A DNA stretch of 64,000 nt from Stomoxys calcitrans (lineage: Eukaryota; Arthropoda; Insecta; Diptera; Muscidae), in contig NC_081555.1 of the NCBI RefSeq assembly GCF_963082655.1, forward strand, positions 18,229,437 to 18,293,436, written 5' to 3'. This document shows positions 1 through 9,606 of this stretch, in pieces; the first letter of the stretch is position 1, and each line of letters starts with the position of its first letter. Position numbers and translations under genes: made by a program. The notes beneath the pieces were generated by a model. It was given only the letters and a program-made list of their open reading frames with translations. It was not told the DNA's origin and made no database searches.

Positions 1-110
1 ATGATGAACAAATTTTTTTCAATCCCATGGCAGCCTGATGTATGTATCGGATTGACCCGATGGATTCCCTTATCGGCAAGGGCTGCTGCCTCAGTTACTA
101 TACACCACTG
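1..110 (+). repeat. 5' leader fragment of the jockey-like non-LTR element
   Basis: The stretch matches, in the same sense, the 5' part of the larger non-LTR element that lies on the minus strand near 55565-55650. The shared core reads GATTGACCCGATGGATTCC and continues through a cggcaagg..gccgcctca block. Other copies are at 1895-1990 (minus) and 2610-2700 (plus). It is a short relic with no coding capacity of its own. The open frame through 1-345 is not a recognisable protein. Confidence 0.6.
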
Positions 111-1540
111 CAACATTTTTCTTGTCTGGATTCTCTACAGCCACATAGCCGACACGCCGTTCTTGACTAGACTTGATATGACAGACAGGAAGGAACTTCA
201 TCATTCCTATTGGCTCCCATTATGGGTAAAGGCATTAGATCTCTTCCTGTTTGGCACCACACTGCTGTTAGTTTTACCCATAGACGAATATCAACTGGAT
301 GTCTTTTCGTCCTCTTTGAAAATGGCTTTGAGTTGCTGCGATTGAAAATCTGACGTTTTATTTTGCTTCTTTCTTTGTTAACAGCAAAGCGTAAACATTT
401 TTTTTTGTTAATTTACTTCTGTTTTTCAAAGTTTTGTGTTCTCTCATTTATTATTAAATTATTGCGTCCATCCGTCTCTATTCTTTGCCAGAACACAAAC
501 AAAAGTCAAACATCGACACACAACAAAGACAACATCATTGAAATATGGGTTGATTGGTGCCCATTTCGTGAGCATTTAATTTCATTGGCAATTAATTGAA
601 ACGAAATTTGTATTGGAGCAGCGACATGTTGCTACTTTTTTGCTTATAGAACTCAGTACCACTTCGAGGGAATGTATTCGCATTTTCTTTGTCACCATTT
701 TTTTTTATAATGCGTTTTGACAGTTGTTCGGCCGAAAAGGCGAAGTCAGTAAAGAATGGAGCAAAAGAAAAAAAAGTAATTTTCAAAGAGAACGATAAGA
801 TATTTAGTTGATATTTGTCTATGATGTGGATCGTAGATGTTTATATTTTTTCGTTTTTTTAGTTTTCCTCAACCGAAGCTGCAAGAAATTAAAGAACCGG
901 TAAAGTCACATTATTGAAGATGATTTATTGCTTCTATATGTACATATTTAAAAGTAAAGAGGGTGACTGAGTACTGACTGATGTTTACACATAAGGGGAT
1001 GTAAACGCTGTAACTCGGTATCAAGCAGTTATGCGAAAAGAGTCTTTATAGCTGTTGGTTTAAGGACAGGAAAAATCGTAGGTCCGTAAAAGTTCATGGC
1101 GAAACAATTAAAGGTGGTATCATTTGTACAACAACCACAAATCATATGGTGCAATCCGCCATCTTGCAATCAAGCTGATCGACGTTTTGTGTGGGTGTGT
1201 GTACAAGAGCTAAGAATATTTGCGAGGGAGAAGATGACAACAAAGAGGATACAAACAATGATCTGACATCTTGATACCGTCAAACCTGGCCGGTTATTAG
1301 CAGCTGTTCGCGTGAGACCATCTTTTTAAATCCACCTTGGTAATGCTCCTTGCTCCATACAGGTATGTATGTATGTGTATAGATCCTACAGTGGGAAAAC
1401 CCGATTTGATTAAGATTTAACTTTATTGCCGTTGATTAGAAAAACTGTAAAAATGTCTCTAATCATCATATCAAAAAAAATCAGCCTAATTGCCAGGAAT
1501 TAATTCAATTCAATTCACATTTATTACCTCTCAAAAATAT
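111..1540. other. No recognised gene (unique AT-rich DNA)
   Basis: I see no conserved coding sequence here. Short frames at 363-599 and 592-786 have no family signature. The only notable item is a 43-bp segment (1146-1188) that recurs inverted at 8873-8915 with two mismatches. Confidence 0.5.
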
Positions 1541-1543
1541 ATA

Positions 1544-1775
1544 CAGGGTGGCTGATGAATATTGCTACAATGATGAATATTGCTACATTTTTTTTTCGGT
1601 GTATGGAATACATTTTTCTTTTATTCATGTTAAATTAAATTATTAAATTAATTATTAAATTATTATTAATTAAATTAATTAATTAATTAATTAAATTAAT
1701 TATTAAATTATTATTATTAAATAGAAAAAAAGTTATTACATTTTTTTTTGGTAGCGGCTTTCATCAGCCACCTTG
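1544..1775. mobile_element. Mariner-type MITE with TA target duplication
   Basis: Imperfect terminal inverted repeats begin CAGGGTGGCTGATGAA at the left and CAAGGTGGCTGATGAA when the right end is read on the other strand. Both are flanked by TA. The interior has no coding capacity and is almost entirely TTAA/ATTA repeats (about 1640-1720). Short TIRs with a GGTGGCTGAT core and TA duplication are typical of mariner-like elements; the irritans-group TIR is similar. It is most likely non-autonomous. Confidence 0.7.
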
Positions 1776-1894
1776 TATGTCAAAAAGATCTTATAAGAAG
1801 AATAGCATAAAGGCTAAAAGATAATATGACATTTCATTATAACAGTGATGTATTGTATAAAAATATGGTTGCCATTTTCGACTTTTCGAAAACA

Positions 1895-1990
1895 GGTTGT
1901 TGTTGTAGCAGTATGTTGTACACTGAGGCGCCAGCCCTTGCCGATGAAAGACTCCATCGGGCCAATCCGGTACGTACAACCGTCTGACAC
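1895..1990 (-). repeat. Non-LTR leader fragment
   Basis: Same leader block as at 1-110, here inverted. It carries the ACACTGAGGCGCCAGCCC-like and GTACGTACAACCG segments also seen at 55565-55650. It is a truncated relic. Confidence 0.6.
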
Positions 1991-2062
1991 GGGATTGTGT
2001 TTTTGCTTCATCTGTTTCATTTTGGATAAACATTTGACGGCTGAAATGTATTTTATGGGGTA

Positions 2063-2335
2063 GTTTGCAAAAAATCTAATTTTTGGCATACCCCCAAATC
2101 TTGACCCCAGGAACCCGAAGATGAAGCCCGTTTTTGGTGGGGCCACCCTAGTTTCGACAAAAAACCCCCTTTGGGGGAAGTAGTCCAAATGAAAGGTATT
2201 GATTAGTAGATTACGAATATGCAAATGTCCAATTGTTATTGTTATTTTAAATAAAACTCTATTTGCCTTCCAAAGTTGAAAAAATGTCCCCAAGGCCCGA
2301 GTCCCAAAAACGGGGTTCATATTCGTCTTTCTGGG
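2063..2335 (-). repeat. Fragment of the cccca-rich tandem-repeat family (family E)
   Basis: Contains the family phrases for 'ggggccaccc', 'caaatgaaaggtatt' and 'accccaggaaccc' that characterise the long copies at 48043-50240 and 58390-59600. It is degenerate and non-coding. Confidence 0.5.
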
Positions 2336-2349
2336 TTCATTTTATTTTT

Positions 2350-2462
2350 CCCTAGTTACAAATTAACACCCAACACGCTGGATTTTATGATTTTACCAGT
2401 AATCTGACTTCAGCCGAGCTAGGATTGATGCCAATGTGTTGGATGTTAATTTGTAACTAGGG
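2350..2462. mobile_element. Small foldback element with ~30-bp arms
   Basis: CCCTAGTTACAAATTAACA begins the left arm (2350-2381). Its near-exact reverse complement ends the right arm (2431-2462). Only about 50 bp separate the arms. The structure is a short MITE/foldback or a cruciform-forming inverted repeat. No target duplication could be fixed. Confidence 0.7.
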
Positions 2463-2479
2463 ACCATACGCCACTAGTT

Positions 2480-2700
2480 TAGCTGTCCAGCCAATCTTGC
2501 TCATCCTGAAAGCAGATCCCTGTGGACGCACCCAAACTTAGTCGCAGATTTGGTAAATCTGGACACTTTTAACAGAACCCAGTAGAAGATTGGATGAAAC
2601 AAAACACACTGCTACAACAAAAAAACATGGCAACCGGTTGTAAGTACCGGATTGTCCCGATGGAGTCCTTCATCGGCAAGGTCTGCCGCCTCAATGAACA
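2480..2700 (+). repeat. Two non-LTR fragments (3' end then 5' leader)
   Basis: 2505-2550 holds the CCCTGTGGACGCACCCA block found near the 3' end of the non-LTR at 50.8 kb. 2610-2700 holds the leader block found at its 5' end. The 3'-end block preceding the leader block suggests two tandem or adjacent copies, now mostly deleted. Confidence 0.5.
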
Positions 2701-2709
2701 AAACACTGC

Positions 2710-3060
2710 TTAATATAAAAAGGGCCAAAAACAATTTTTCCCAAAATGTTTTTTTTTTCTATTCTGGAAAATGTTAGTTGCAACTGCCCTCACAATATAA
2801 GGTGAATACAATTGCAAAACAGGGATTTTTAACGATTTCAAGAAAAAAGACATGATGTCAAGTTTTTCCTTCTCCTGTAAAGAAACAAGCGTTTTTGTGT
2901 TATTCTGCAAGACAAATGCCATGTGCACCTTGCCTTAAAATCTCAATAGCAAAAAACAGAGTTATAACAAAAGACCTATGTAAATGTTTTTATTTTTTTC
3001 CTCTTTTTGTAAAGTAATAAAAAATCGAGTTAGGCCCTTTTTTTATTAAGCCATCGATAT
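2710..3060. other. No recognised gene
   Basis: AT-rich sequence with no recognisable coding or repeat family. Confidence 0.4.
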
Positions 3061-3079
3061 GTAGGTATTTAAGGGCCCT

Positions 3080-3152
3080 TGTAGCGGAGTTGGTAGCAAG
3101 ACATGATAAACCGTAAGGGGTTTGTGGGTTCGATTGCCACCCAAGGCTTTGG
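3080..3152 (+). repeat. tRNA-like sequence (possible SINE head)
   Basis: A perfect eukaryotic A-box match (TAGCGGAGTTGG) is followed about 40 bp later by GGTTCGATTGC, a B-box with one mismatch. The acceptor arms pair only partly and the T-stem closing pair is mismatched. It is therefore a tRNA-derived pseudogene or SINE promoter head, not a functional tRNA. It lies in the TRMU 3' flank, opposite in strand to that gene. Confidence 0.45.
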
Positions 3153-3348
3153 TCTATCGTTTGGTTTCACAATGGACAAGAATCGTTTTAGTTCCAGACT
3201 TCAACTGCCATTATAAACTCACCTGTTCCACAAAAGTTTAGGTACTCAAAGTTCTGCATAATATTAATGTTAATTTCCGTAACGCTTTATAAAGTCTTAA
3301 TGATTAAACTGCTTTTTGTACCGATGAACATATACTAGTCTGAGGAAC

Positions 3349-3354
3349 TTTATT
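3349..3354 (-). terminator. Candidate poly(A) signal of TRMU
   Basis: AATAAA on the minus strand about 67 nt past the stop codon. A second AATAAA at 3413-3418 begins only 2 nt after the stop. I favour the more distal one, but either or both could be used. Confidence 0.4.
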
Positions 3355-3420
3355 TTACACCTACTAAAATTCAAAATATTGTCTCCCAATACTTTTCGGT
3401 TACCGCTTTGATTTTATTCA

Positions 3421-5541
3421 TTAATTTTCCATAATTTCTCTTGTTTGAGGTTTAGCTTTAAAATTTCTGGCACTTAATATTCTCGCAGAACCTATACAAT
3501 CAGTATCACTATAAAACACCGCATATTGTCCTGGGGTTATGGCTCGCAAGGGCTTGTCAAGTTCTATAATTAAGTCTTGAGCGCTCTTTGCAGATTGTCT
3601 TCGATAAATACTACAGTTCACCAAAGGTTTTGTATGCTGAAAACGAAAACGACACTTCAGCACACCATTGATTGTTTGTTCAAATGCATTTGAAGAAAAC
3701 CAATTGGCATTTGAGGCAATAATTTGGTTGGAATATAAGGCAGGATTTTCATGACCAGCAGCTACATAAATGGTGTTGTTTGTAACATCTTTTTGTGCTA
3801 CATAATAAGGTTTGAGAAAGGAGTGAAGGCGGCAGCGTTGCCCTATGGTCCATTGGTGAATGCCTTCGTGATGACCCACCACTAGATTAGTATCAATATC
3901 AACAAAATCGCCTGGTTTGGATTTTATATACTACAAAAGGTTTATATTAATAGTTAGTTTTTCTTTCTCCTACTTGTTTGTCTTACCTCTTTTATGAATT
4001 CCTTGAAATCTCTTTTACCCACAAAACATAAGCCAGTACTCTCTTTTTTCTGTGTCAATCGCTCTAAACCACACTTTATGGCGAGTTCTTTAACCTCAGC
4101 TTTCAAAAAATTGGCTAAAGGAAACATTGTTCTCCTTAAGGTATGCCGTTTTATGCCTGAGAGAAAAAAGGTTTGATCCTTAAATGTGTCCTTTGGTATA
4201 AGTAAACGTATATCTGCAAGAAATTAGAATATTATGAAAACATAACCACCATCATATCATTTCATTGGAGCAACAAACCTTCATTCTGCTGATACTTTTC
4301 CAAAAATGGCCCAAAGTTTGTTTTTGCATAGTGACCGGTAGCAATAGCATTATTCTGCAGGTTATAAAGTGCATAATTATAAAACAAATCAAATTTAATA
4401 TGTTTATTACACAAAATATCCGGATTTGGGGTCAGGCCAATTTCATAGTCCTCCAAAAAACTCCTGAAATAAGAAGAACAAAATCAAAGAATTTATTTAG
4501 AAGAAATGATAAAGAAATAATTATAAATTTTAATTAGACCATACACTTTTTTTAGTTCAAATTTTGTTATAATCTAAACTTACGTGAACACTGAGTTCCA
4601 ATATTGTTTTACATAATTGACTTGCTTTAGTTCAATTCCCAGTTTGTTACATGCATATTCTGCGTCTAATAAATCTTTTTCGCCTGAACATCGTCCTAAT
4701 TCATCGAACTCATCCCAATTTCTCATAAAGACTCCAAGTACCTCATAACCTGGAAACAGAAAAAGAAAAATCTTTTAAAAGGCGCATTTTGTTAAATGAC
4801 CTGTTCTTGACATAGACTTTTCTCCTATTTTTTTTGGAAATACCTATTCTATTAACTATTAACCAAGAACGATCAAGACAGAATGAAACATTTTAACGGG
4901 AGCAAGAGCAATAAGTTAAATGAACTGTTCTTGATGTCGGACAGGCATTACCTAAATTTTTCTCATAATAGTAAATATATAACCATCTTCTAATTTGTCT
5001 ACTTCCGCCGCAATTCTTACTCGATTTGGCTGAAAACTTACATGTTAAGTTCTGTTATGACTTCCAACATCTGTACAGGGTTTCGGCCGCATCGTTGCGA
5101 AAAATGATATACTTTCAGCTTTCACAAAACACACTCCGTATACGGAATAGTTGCAACTGCATTTAGACAATTAGCGGTATCGAGGGGAGAGTCTCAGTAA
5201 GAGGCCGGCCGGCACCGGCTTTTGCTTATATATGATACTCGATATGAAAACACGAGTTTTTGAAGCCTTTCACATGTTCAAAAGAGGCTTCCACAACACT
5301 AACTTTAACACTTTATATTCAAGCCCATGGATCTAGCTTATCCTTAAAGCAAGATCATACAAAAACATACTTTACTTAATTTTTCGCTAATTGATCTTTA
5401 AACTGTTATTTGTTCCACGCATTCTGCAGTTATTGCTTATCCTGGACTTGTACTCCTATGCTTACCATGCTCTTTCAGCAGAAAAGCACTGACGGCACTG
5501 TCAACTCCTCCTGATATACCAACAGCCACCTTTCTAAACAT
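3421..5541 (-). CDS. TRMU: Mitochondrial tRNA-specific 2-thiouridylase, five exons
   Basis: ATP-dependent sulfur transferase that makes the 2-thio group of the wobble uridine in mitochondrial Lys, Glu and Gln tRNAs. Exons read from sequence: 5466-5541, 4584-4749, 4279-4463, 3987-4213, 3421-3930. All four introns are GT-AG and phases join cleanly to give 387 residues, normal for the family. Residues 10-15 are SGGVDS (PP-loop, ATP pyrophosphatase). Residues 93-100 are PNPDILCN with catalytic Cys99. ATGHYA is at 122-127. [10 protein letters not shown] at 199-208 carries the second catalytic Cys205. [10 protein letters not shown] in the last exon belongs to the central/C-terminal MnmA domain. Intron 1 is the longest (716 bp). 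The N-terminus before the PP-loop is only 9 residues, so an import presequence is minimal or an upstream start exists. No frameshift or stop was found; the copy looks functional. Confidence 0.95.
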
Positions 5542-5733
5542 TGCCTTTTGTTAAGGATTTCATTAGTTAAACCATACGACGATTTTTTATTGGCATCCAA
5601 CAACAATCTAAGTTTCTTGCCTCAGAAAACCATTCTAATGCGTTTCAAAGTGCATAATTTTTCTACAAATTTCTGCCAAACCAGGCTAAAATTAAAGCTT
5701 CGAGCAGCACACAGCTAATCGAGGGTTATATAT

Positions 5734-5744
5734 GGTTGTGACCG
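5734..5744 (-). promoter_or_regulatory. Motif-1-like core promoter element upstream of TRMU
   Basis: Minus-strand CGGTCACAACC resembles the Drosophila housekeeping core-promoter Motif 1 (YGGTCACACTR, bound by M1BP). It lies about 190 bp upstream of the TRMU start codon in a TATA-poor region, as expected for a housekeeping gene. The match is incomplete (8 of the first 8 positions, then diverging). Confidence 0.35.
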
Positions 5745-5782
5745 ATTTCAGTATCAATACTTTAGTCAAATCCAGGCGAAAT

Positions 5783-5887
5783 ATGGACTTGTTGGCATTG
5801 TTTTCGGACGATGTTGAGGCGGGCCAATTGCACAATCTATTATATTTTAATAAATTCCAAAACATTCATGCATTCACCAGGATGTGA
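5783..5887 (+). CDS. Short divergent ORF, unrecognised (34 codons)
   Basis: The frame starts MDLLALFSDDVEAGQLHN and ends at a TGA inside the hairpin at 5871-5924. It begins about 240 bp from the TRMU start on the opposite strand. I do not recognise the protein and see no convincing splice donor before the stop. It could be a small peptide, an upstream ORF, a first coding exon of a divergent gene, or chance. Confidence 0.25.
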   Translation: MDLLALFSDDVEAGQLHNLLYFNKFQNIHAFTRM

Positions 5888-5924
5888 TAACGCTTCATGA
5901 TGCGTTATCAATTCCCGGTGAATG
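5871..5924. promoter_or_regulatory. 54-bp two-tier inverted repeat (hairpin)
   Basis: Outer arms CATTCACC (5871-5878) and GGTGAATG (5917-5924) and inner arms TGATAACGC (5885-5893) and GCGTTATCA (5902-5910) are perfect complements around an 8-base loop. A 6-base internal mismatch separates the tiers. It sits in the TRMU upstream region and overlaps the stop of the short divergent ORF. It may be an RNA structure, a paired protein site or a short foldback relic. Confidence 0.6.
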
Positions 5925-6269
5925 GCGTTTTCACTTAATTTTTCTTATTATATTTGTTTAATACATATTTATTTTTTCAATTTCATAATTATACAACTAG
6001 TTTATACGTATTTTTTTCTTCCTTTAACAGCTGTTATGCATATTTTTGTTAAAAAAGACCCAACATAATGGTCTCAACAACCCCATCTAAAGGGCCAATT
6101 TCTCAATATTCAATTTAAATGCATGTTATCGAAAACCTGATTACACATTCTTCAAATAATAATGGTGAGTACTCAAATCAAAAATCACAATTTACAATAG
6201 TTTTAGTTTATTTAAGTACTATTAAGTGCAAATAAAGATTAATCGATTACTATAATCTGTATCGCATGA

Positions 6270-6277
6270 TATCGATG
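6270..6277 (+). promoter_or_regulatory. DRE-like element upstream of a short ORF
   Basis: TATCGATG differs by one base from the DREF-binding DRE (TATCGATA) common in fly housekeeping promoters. It is 22 bp before the ATG at 6299. Confidence 0.25.
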
Positions 6278-6298
6278 ATCATCAAGCACAACTTTGCA

Positions 6299-6355
6299 AT
6301 GGAAGCAAATGAAAATGGCGAAAAAATGGGAATCGTTGTTTATCTATTCAAGTAA
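6299..6355 (+). CDS. Possible first coding exon, unrecognised
   Basis: An 18-codon frame, MEANENGEKMGIVVYLFK, follows the DRE-like site. A possible splice donor (CAA/GTAATAT) overlaps its stop codon, so the true exon could continue into an unseen partner. No family is recognisable and no downstream exon could be joined. A chance ORF is an equally good reading. Confidence 0.2.
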   Translation: MEANENGEKMGIVVYLFK

Positions 6356-6734
6356 TATATGTATACTTATATTTAATCAATCAAAAAGCACGTTACACTG
6401 CTAATTAAACCCGTATTTTTGGTATTTCCGCCCTTTTTACAAAAAAAAAAAAAACAAATGTATCCGATTTCATGGTTTAATAATCGCTAAAATTACCAAT
6501 GTTACTTTAACTCAAACGCTGTGTATTTTTGGATTCAGTTAAAGCGAGATAATTTAATTTGCAATGTAAACTTTTTTGAGAACCGTTTGCACTACTCTTT
6601 AAATCCGGATTTAATGACTCGATCATCTATTTTTCCTTTATAAAATCAGCTGACGAGAGCCTTAAATCCAGGGTTTTAAACTCTCTCATTGCTGGATAGA
6701 TTTCTATTGCAAAGTTGAACTGACGGTTGTCGAT

Positions 6735-6987
6735 CAGAGAACTGCATAAGACCTTCTATTTGGCACTCAATGGACACTTATGTTTTGTTTCGCATGCCAC
6801 TTAAAAATTAAATTATCGCTTAATTTTTAAGCTACAACTTAAAATAGTATAAGTTATAACTTAATTTTTAAGTTAATTTTTAACTAATATTTGTGGTGGC
6901 ATGAGAAACAAACACATTAAGTGTCAATTGAATGTTTATTATAAGTGTCTAATGAGTGCCAAATGTTGGGTCTTATGCAGTTCTCTG
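6735..6987. mobile_element. Foldback element with partly duplicated arm
   Basis: CAGAGAACTGCATAAGAC at 6735 is matched exactly by its reverse complement ending at 6987. Complementarity continues through TTTGGCACTCA and the GCATGCCAC/GTGGCATGAG blocks. The right arm is longer because a segment is duplicated inside it (AAGTGTCAATTG / ATAAGTGTCTAATG). The centre is AT-rich with TTAA repeats. Non-coding. Confidence 0.65.
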
Positions 6988-7037
6988 TTGTCAATGCCAT
7001 TCTCTAAACCCCAAATAAAAATGACTCCAAACGGGGT

Positions 7038-7600
7038 ACAGGGTAGCTTTAGCGATACCAAATTAAACGACCAATTCTTTTGTGTGCAGATATTCTTTGA
7101 TTCAAATGACAAAAATGTGTGGAAGTCATTTCAAAATCCATTCACTTATGCTCCATATGACCGCCTCTTCTCTTAACTATTGCTCTAAGTTGGTCAAAAA
7201 AAGAGTATCAAAAAAAGTATTCTCTGACGAGCGCACGTACGATAATTTGAGCCTACAAACGGCTACCCGCAGTAATTTTCTAACTCAAGTAATGGTATTG
7301 ACAGCTGTGACCGCCAATGGCCTTTCGCCAATCGTTTTTATCGAACCTGCCGTCAAAGTAAATGCGGCATATTATCAGGAAAAACATTTTGAAAGCTGCT
7401 TTGTAGTTGTGGACGTGCAAACATTACGGCCGTAGACTATGGACGTACCAACAAGACTCGCCAAAGTTACACAATGCACGTGTAAACCAAGAATGGCTAT
7501 GAAGTGGGTGGACGAACTTCATATCGCTTACACAGTGGCTGTCCAATTTGCAAGATGCCAGTCAGAAGGACTTTTCTATTTAAGCCATTTTAGAGAGCAA
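7038..7600 (+). pseudogene. Tc1/mariner-superfamily transposase remnant
   Basis: The element starts at ACAGGGTAGC near 7038, an end shared with a second copy at 11627. Coding traces are clear: KVFSDERTYDN, then VMVLTAVTANGLSPIVFIEP and KVNAAYYQEKHFES. These correspond to the FSDE.. (first Asp region) and 'VMVWAAVTxxGxSPLVFV..GVKxN..Y' segments of cut-and-paste transposases of this superfamily. The frame stops at 7435 and resumes as degraded sequence to about 7600. The N-terminal DNA-binding domain and the final catalytic Glu region are not recognisable. A dead copy. Confidence 0.7.
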
Positions 7601-7654
7601 AGTAAGAACTAAAATATATGCCAGTATGGATGCGCTGGTTTAAATTCTGTAGAG

Positions 7655-7795
7655 AACTTCAGAAAAAATTTTTGTCAGTGATTATTCCTTCTTAATGCTG
7701 GAGACATTTGTGAGGTAATATGCTATGTAAAACCTTATTCCCAGGGAGATGTCCCATTGCGGTACGTTGAGCTTAAAGTTGAATCGGAAAGCATT
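7655..7795 (+). mobile_element. Degenerate copy of tRNA-derived SINE (family A)
   Basis: Follows the family A body order: 'aatgctgg..acatttgtgaggta.tatgc.atgtaaaac', 'ggagatgtccca.tgcggtacg', 'agttgaatcgga'. It lacks the tRNA-like head. It lies at the end of the transposase remnant. Confidence 0.5.
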
Positions 7796-8093
7796 TTTCT
7801 CGAGCTGTTGCGGGACATCCTAATACACCACACGAAACGACATCAAATCTAGAAAAAAAATTGAGTGGACCTCCCCGGAAGTGAGGTCACGACTCCCATG
7901 TAGAGCCCTCCAGAACCACGTTAAATCTCTGACTCCAGGGAGAGATTTACTGTGGTTAAGACCCATAACACACAAACAACGAAAAATGGCGAAAACTAGT
8001 AACATACTCAAAATCAGAGTTGCACTAATCACTGATTTTGGCAGATAGTGCACTCAATATTTTGTTGTTGGGCAACTGCCACTACCAGTAAAT

Positions 8094-8372
8094 GAATACA
8101 TCTTGTTCGAATCCTGGCGAGGCCATCAGCAAAAAAACTGTCAGCGATGGTTTCCCTTCTCCTAATGCTGGCAATATTTGGGAGGTACTATGCCATGTAA
8201 AAACTTCTCTTCAAAGAGGTGTGGCACCGCGGCACGCCTTTCGGACTCGGCTATAAAAGGAGGCCCCTTATCATTGAGCTTAAACTTCAATCGGACTGCA
8301 CTCATTGATACGTGAGAAGTTTGCCCCTGTTCCTTAGTGGAATAATGTTCATGGGCAAAATTTGCATTTACT
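8094..8372 (+). mobile_element. SINE family A copy
   Basis: Keeps the B-box region (GTTCGAATCCTGGCGAG at about 8106), the body with GGACTCGGCTATAAAAGGAG and the conserved tail ending GGGCAAAATTTGCA. The A-box half of the head is replaced or mutated. It is about 280 bp long, like the intact copy at 11890-12165. Confidence 0.75.
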
Positions 8373-8379
8373 ATGGATA

Positions 8380-8872
8380 TTTATATACCAAATCCAAATT
8401 CCTTTAACCAGAAGAAAATCGAAACGATAAATTGTAACCGCAGAATGAGAAATCCGGCCTAAGTGAGTCTGATGGCAGACCAAACCCATATAAATCGATT
8501 TCATGCCTCGACTTGAATTTCGCACGATGACTTGATCTATAACCTCCAGCATCTAACCAAAATGCTGTCAATAACCTGATATAAAGCTCATATTAACCGA
8601 CTTATCGATCATATTTTTCGAGTCTCTAGAGGCCGCAATGTTTATCTGATTTGCCAGAAATTTTACAAGACGTCTTGTCATTTGACCCCTAGAACTAAGT
8701 TCAATCTGAATCGGACCATAACCTTATATATATCTCATATAAATTGATATCTCGATTTTACTTTTTTAGTCGCTAGAGGGCGCAATTCTTATGAGATTTA
8801 TCAGAAGTTGGGAAATATGACTTCTACGTATCCTACGACTCCCAATACGTGTCAATACGTATTGCGTATTGC
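8380..8872 (+). repeat. Degenerate 153-bp-family array
   Basis: Contains the family phrases 'cataacct..tatatctcatataaattgat', 'agtcgctagagggcgcaattcttat'. Several monomers are heavily mutated. The orientation is that of mini-me copies starting with the cctccaccata end. Confidence 0.55.
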
Positions 8873-8935
8873 AAAACGTCGATCAGCTTGATGGCAAGAT
8901 GGAGGATTGCACCATACCAGCTCGCTGATTTTAAG

Positions 8936-9215
8936 GTGTTTTTTTAACTTTTTTTAAGTGTTACTTTTTTTGTTGATATACTAGTAGCATGGATATTTAT
9001 TGTATACCAAATCTCGAATGTATCTTGCAGACATTTAGTTTGGTTATTATGCCAAGAACACTCTTTTTGAGTATTTTTTTTTTTTACTTTTTTTTAAGTG
9101 TAACATTTTTTTTTGTGATATACTAGTACCATGGATATTTATTGTATACCAAATCTCGAATGTATCTTATAGACATTTGGATTGGTTATTATGCCAAGAA
9201 CACTTTCTTTTTGAG
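8936..9215 (+). repeat. ~142-bp tandem duplication
   Basis: Two adjacent units share CATGGATATTTATTGTATACC (first at about 8989, second at about 9131) and then 'aatctcgaatgtatct', 'ggttattatgccaagaacac', 'tttttgagta'. Spacing is 142 bp. The second unit is slightly diverged. Non-coding. Confidence 0.75.
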
Positions 9216-9514
9216 TATCTGTTTTCAGCTATGCATTTTCCGGCCAGTGTAAATGGTCTCCTTTTGTTACAGTTTTTTTGTTACAAGAGAAAAATACTAA
9301 ATTGTTTCCTCAATTTTAAATATCAGAAAAGAAGGTTGTCTTTCAAGGTACTCGTAGTGTGCAAAAGTGCATTGATGTGGCTCTGCTAGGCTATGTTTAT
9401 CTCTTTGCTTATGGAATTTTGATGCTTGGGGTTACAGTTAGAATTTAATTATGACATTTGAAATGGGAATTTTACAATAATAAGCACATATTATCTTTAC
9501 GATAAAAATTGCAG

Positions 9515-9592
9515 CAGAAGTTGTCGCGGCATCAATGGTGGCGACATTTGGGAGGCCTTCAGCCATGGCAAACTTCTCTAAGAAAAGGTGTG
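9515..9592 (+). mobile_element. SINE family A fragment
   Basis: Short match to the body ('tggcgacatttgggagg..ttcagccatg..aacttctct.aagaaaaggtgtg'). No head or tail. Confidence 0.4.
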
Positions 9593-9606
9593 ATAGTAAC
9601 TTTGTT

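Noticed and set aside
3080..3152. Functional tRNA gene
   Set aside because: A and B boxes are good but the acceptor stem and T-stem do not pair properly; kept only as tRNA-like repeat.
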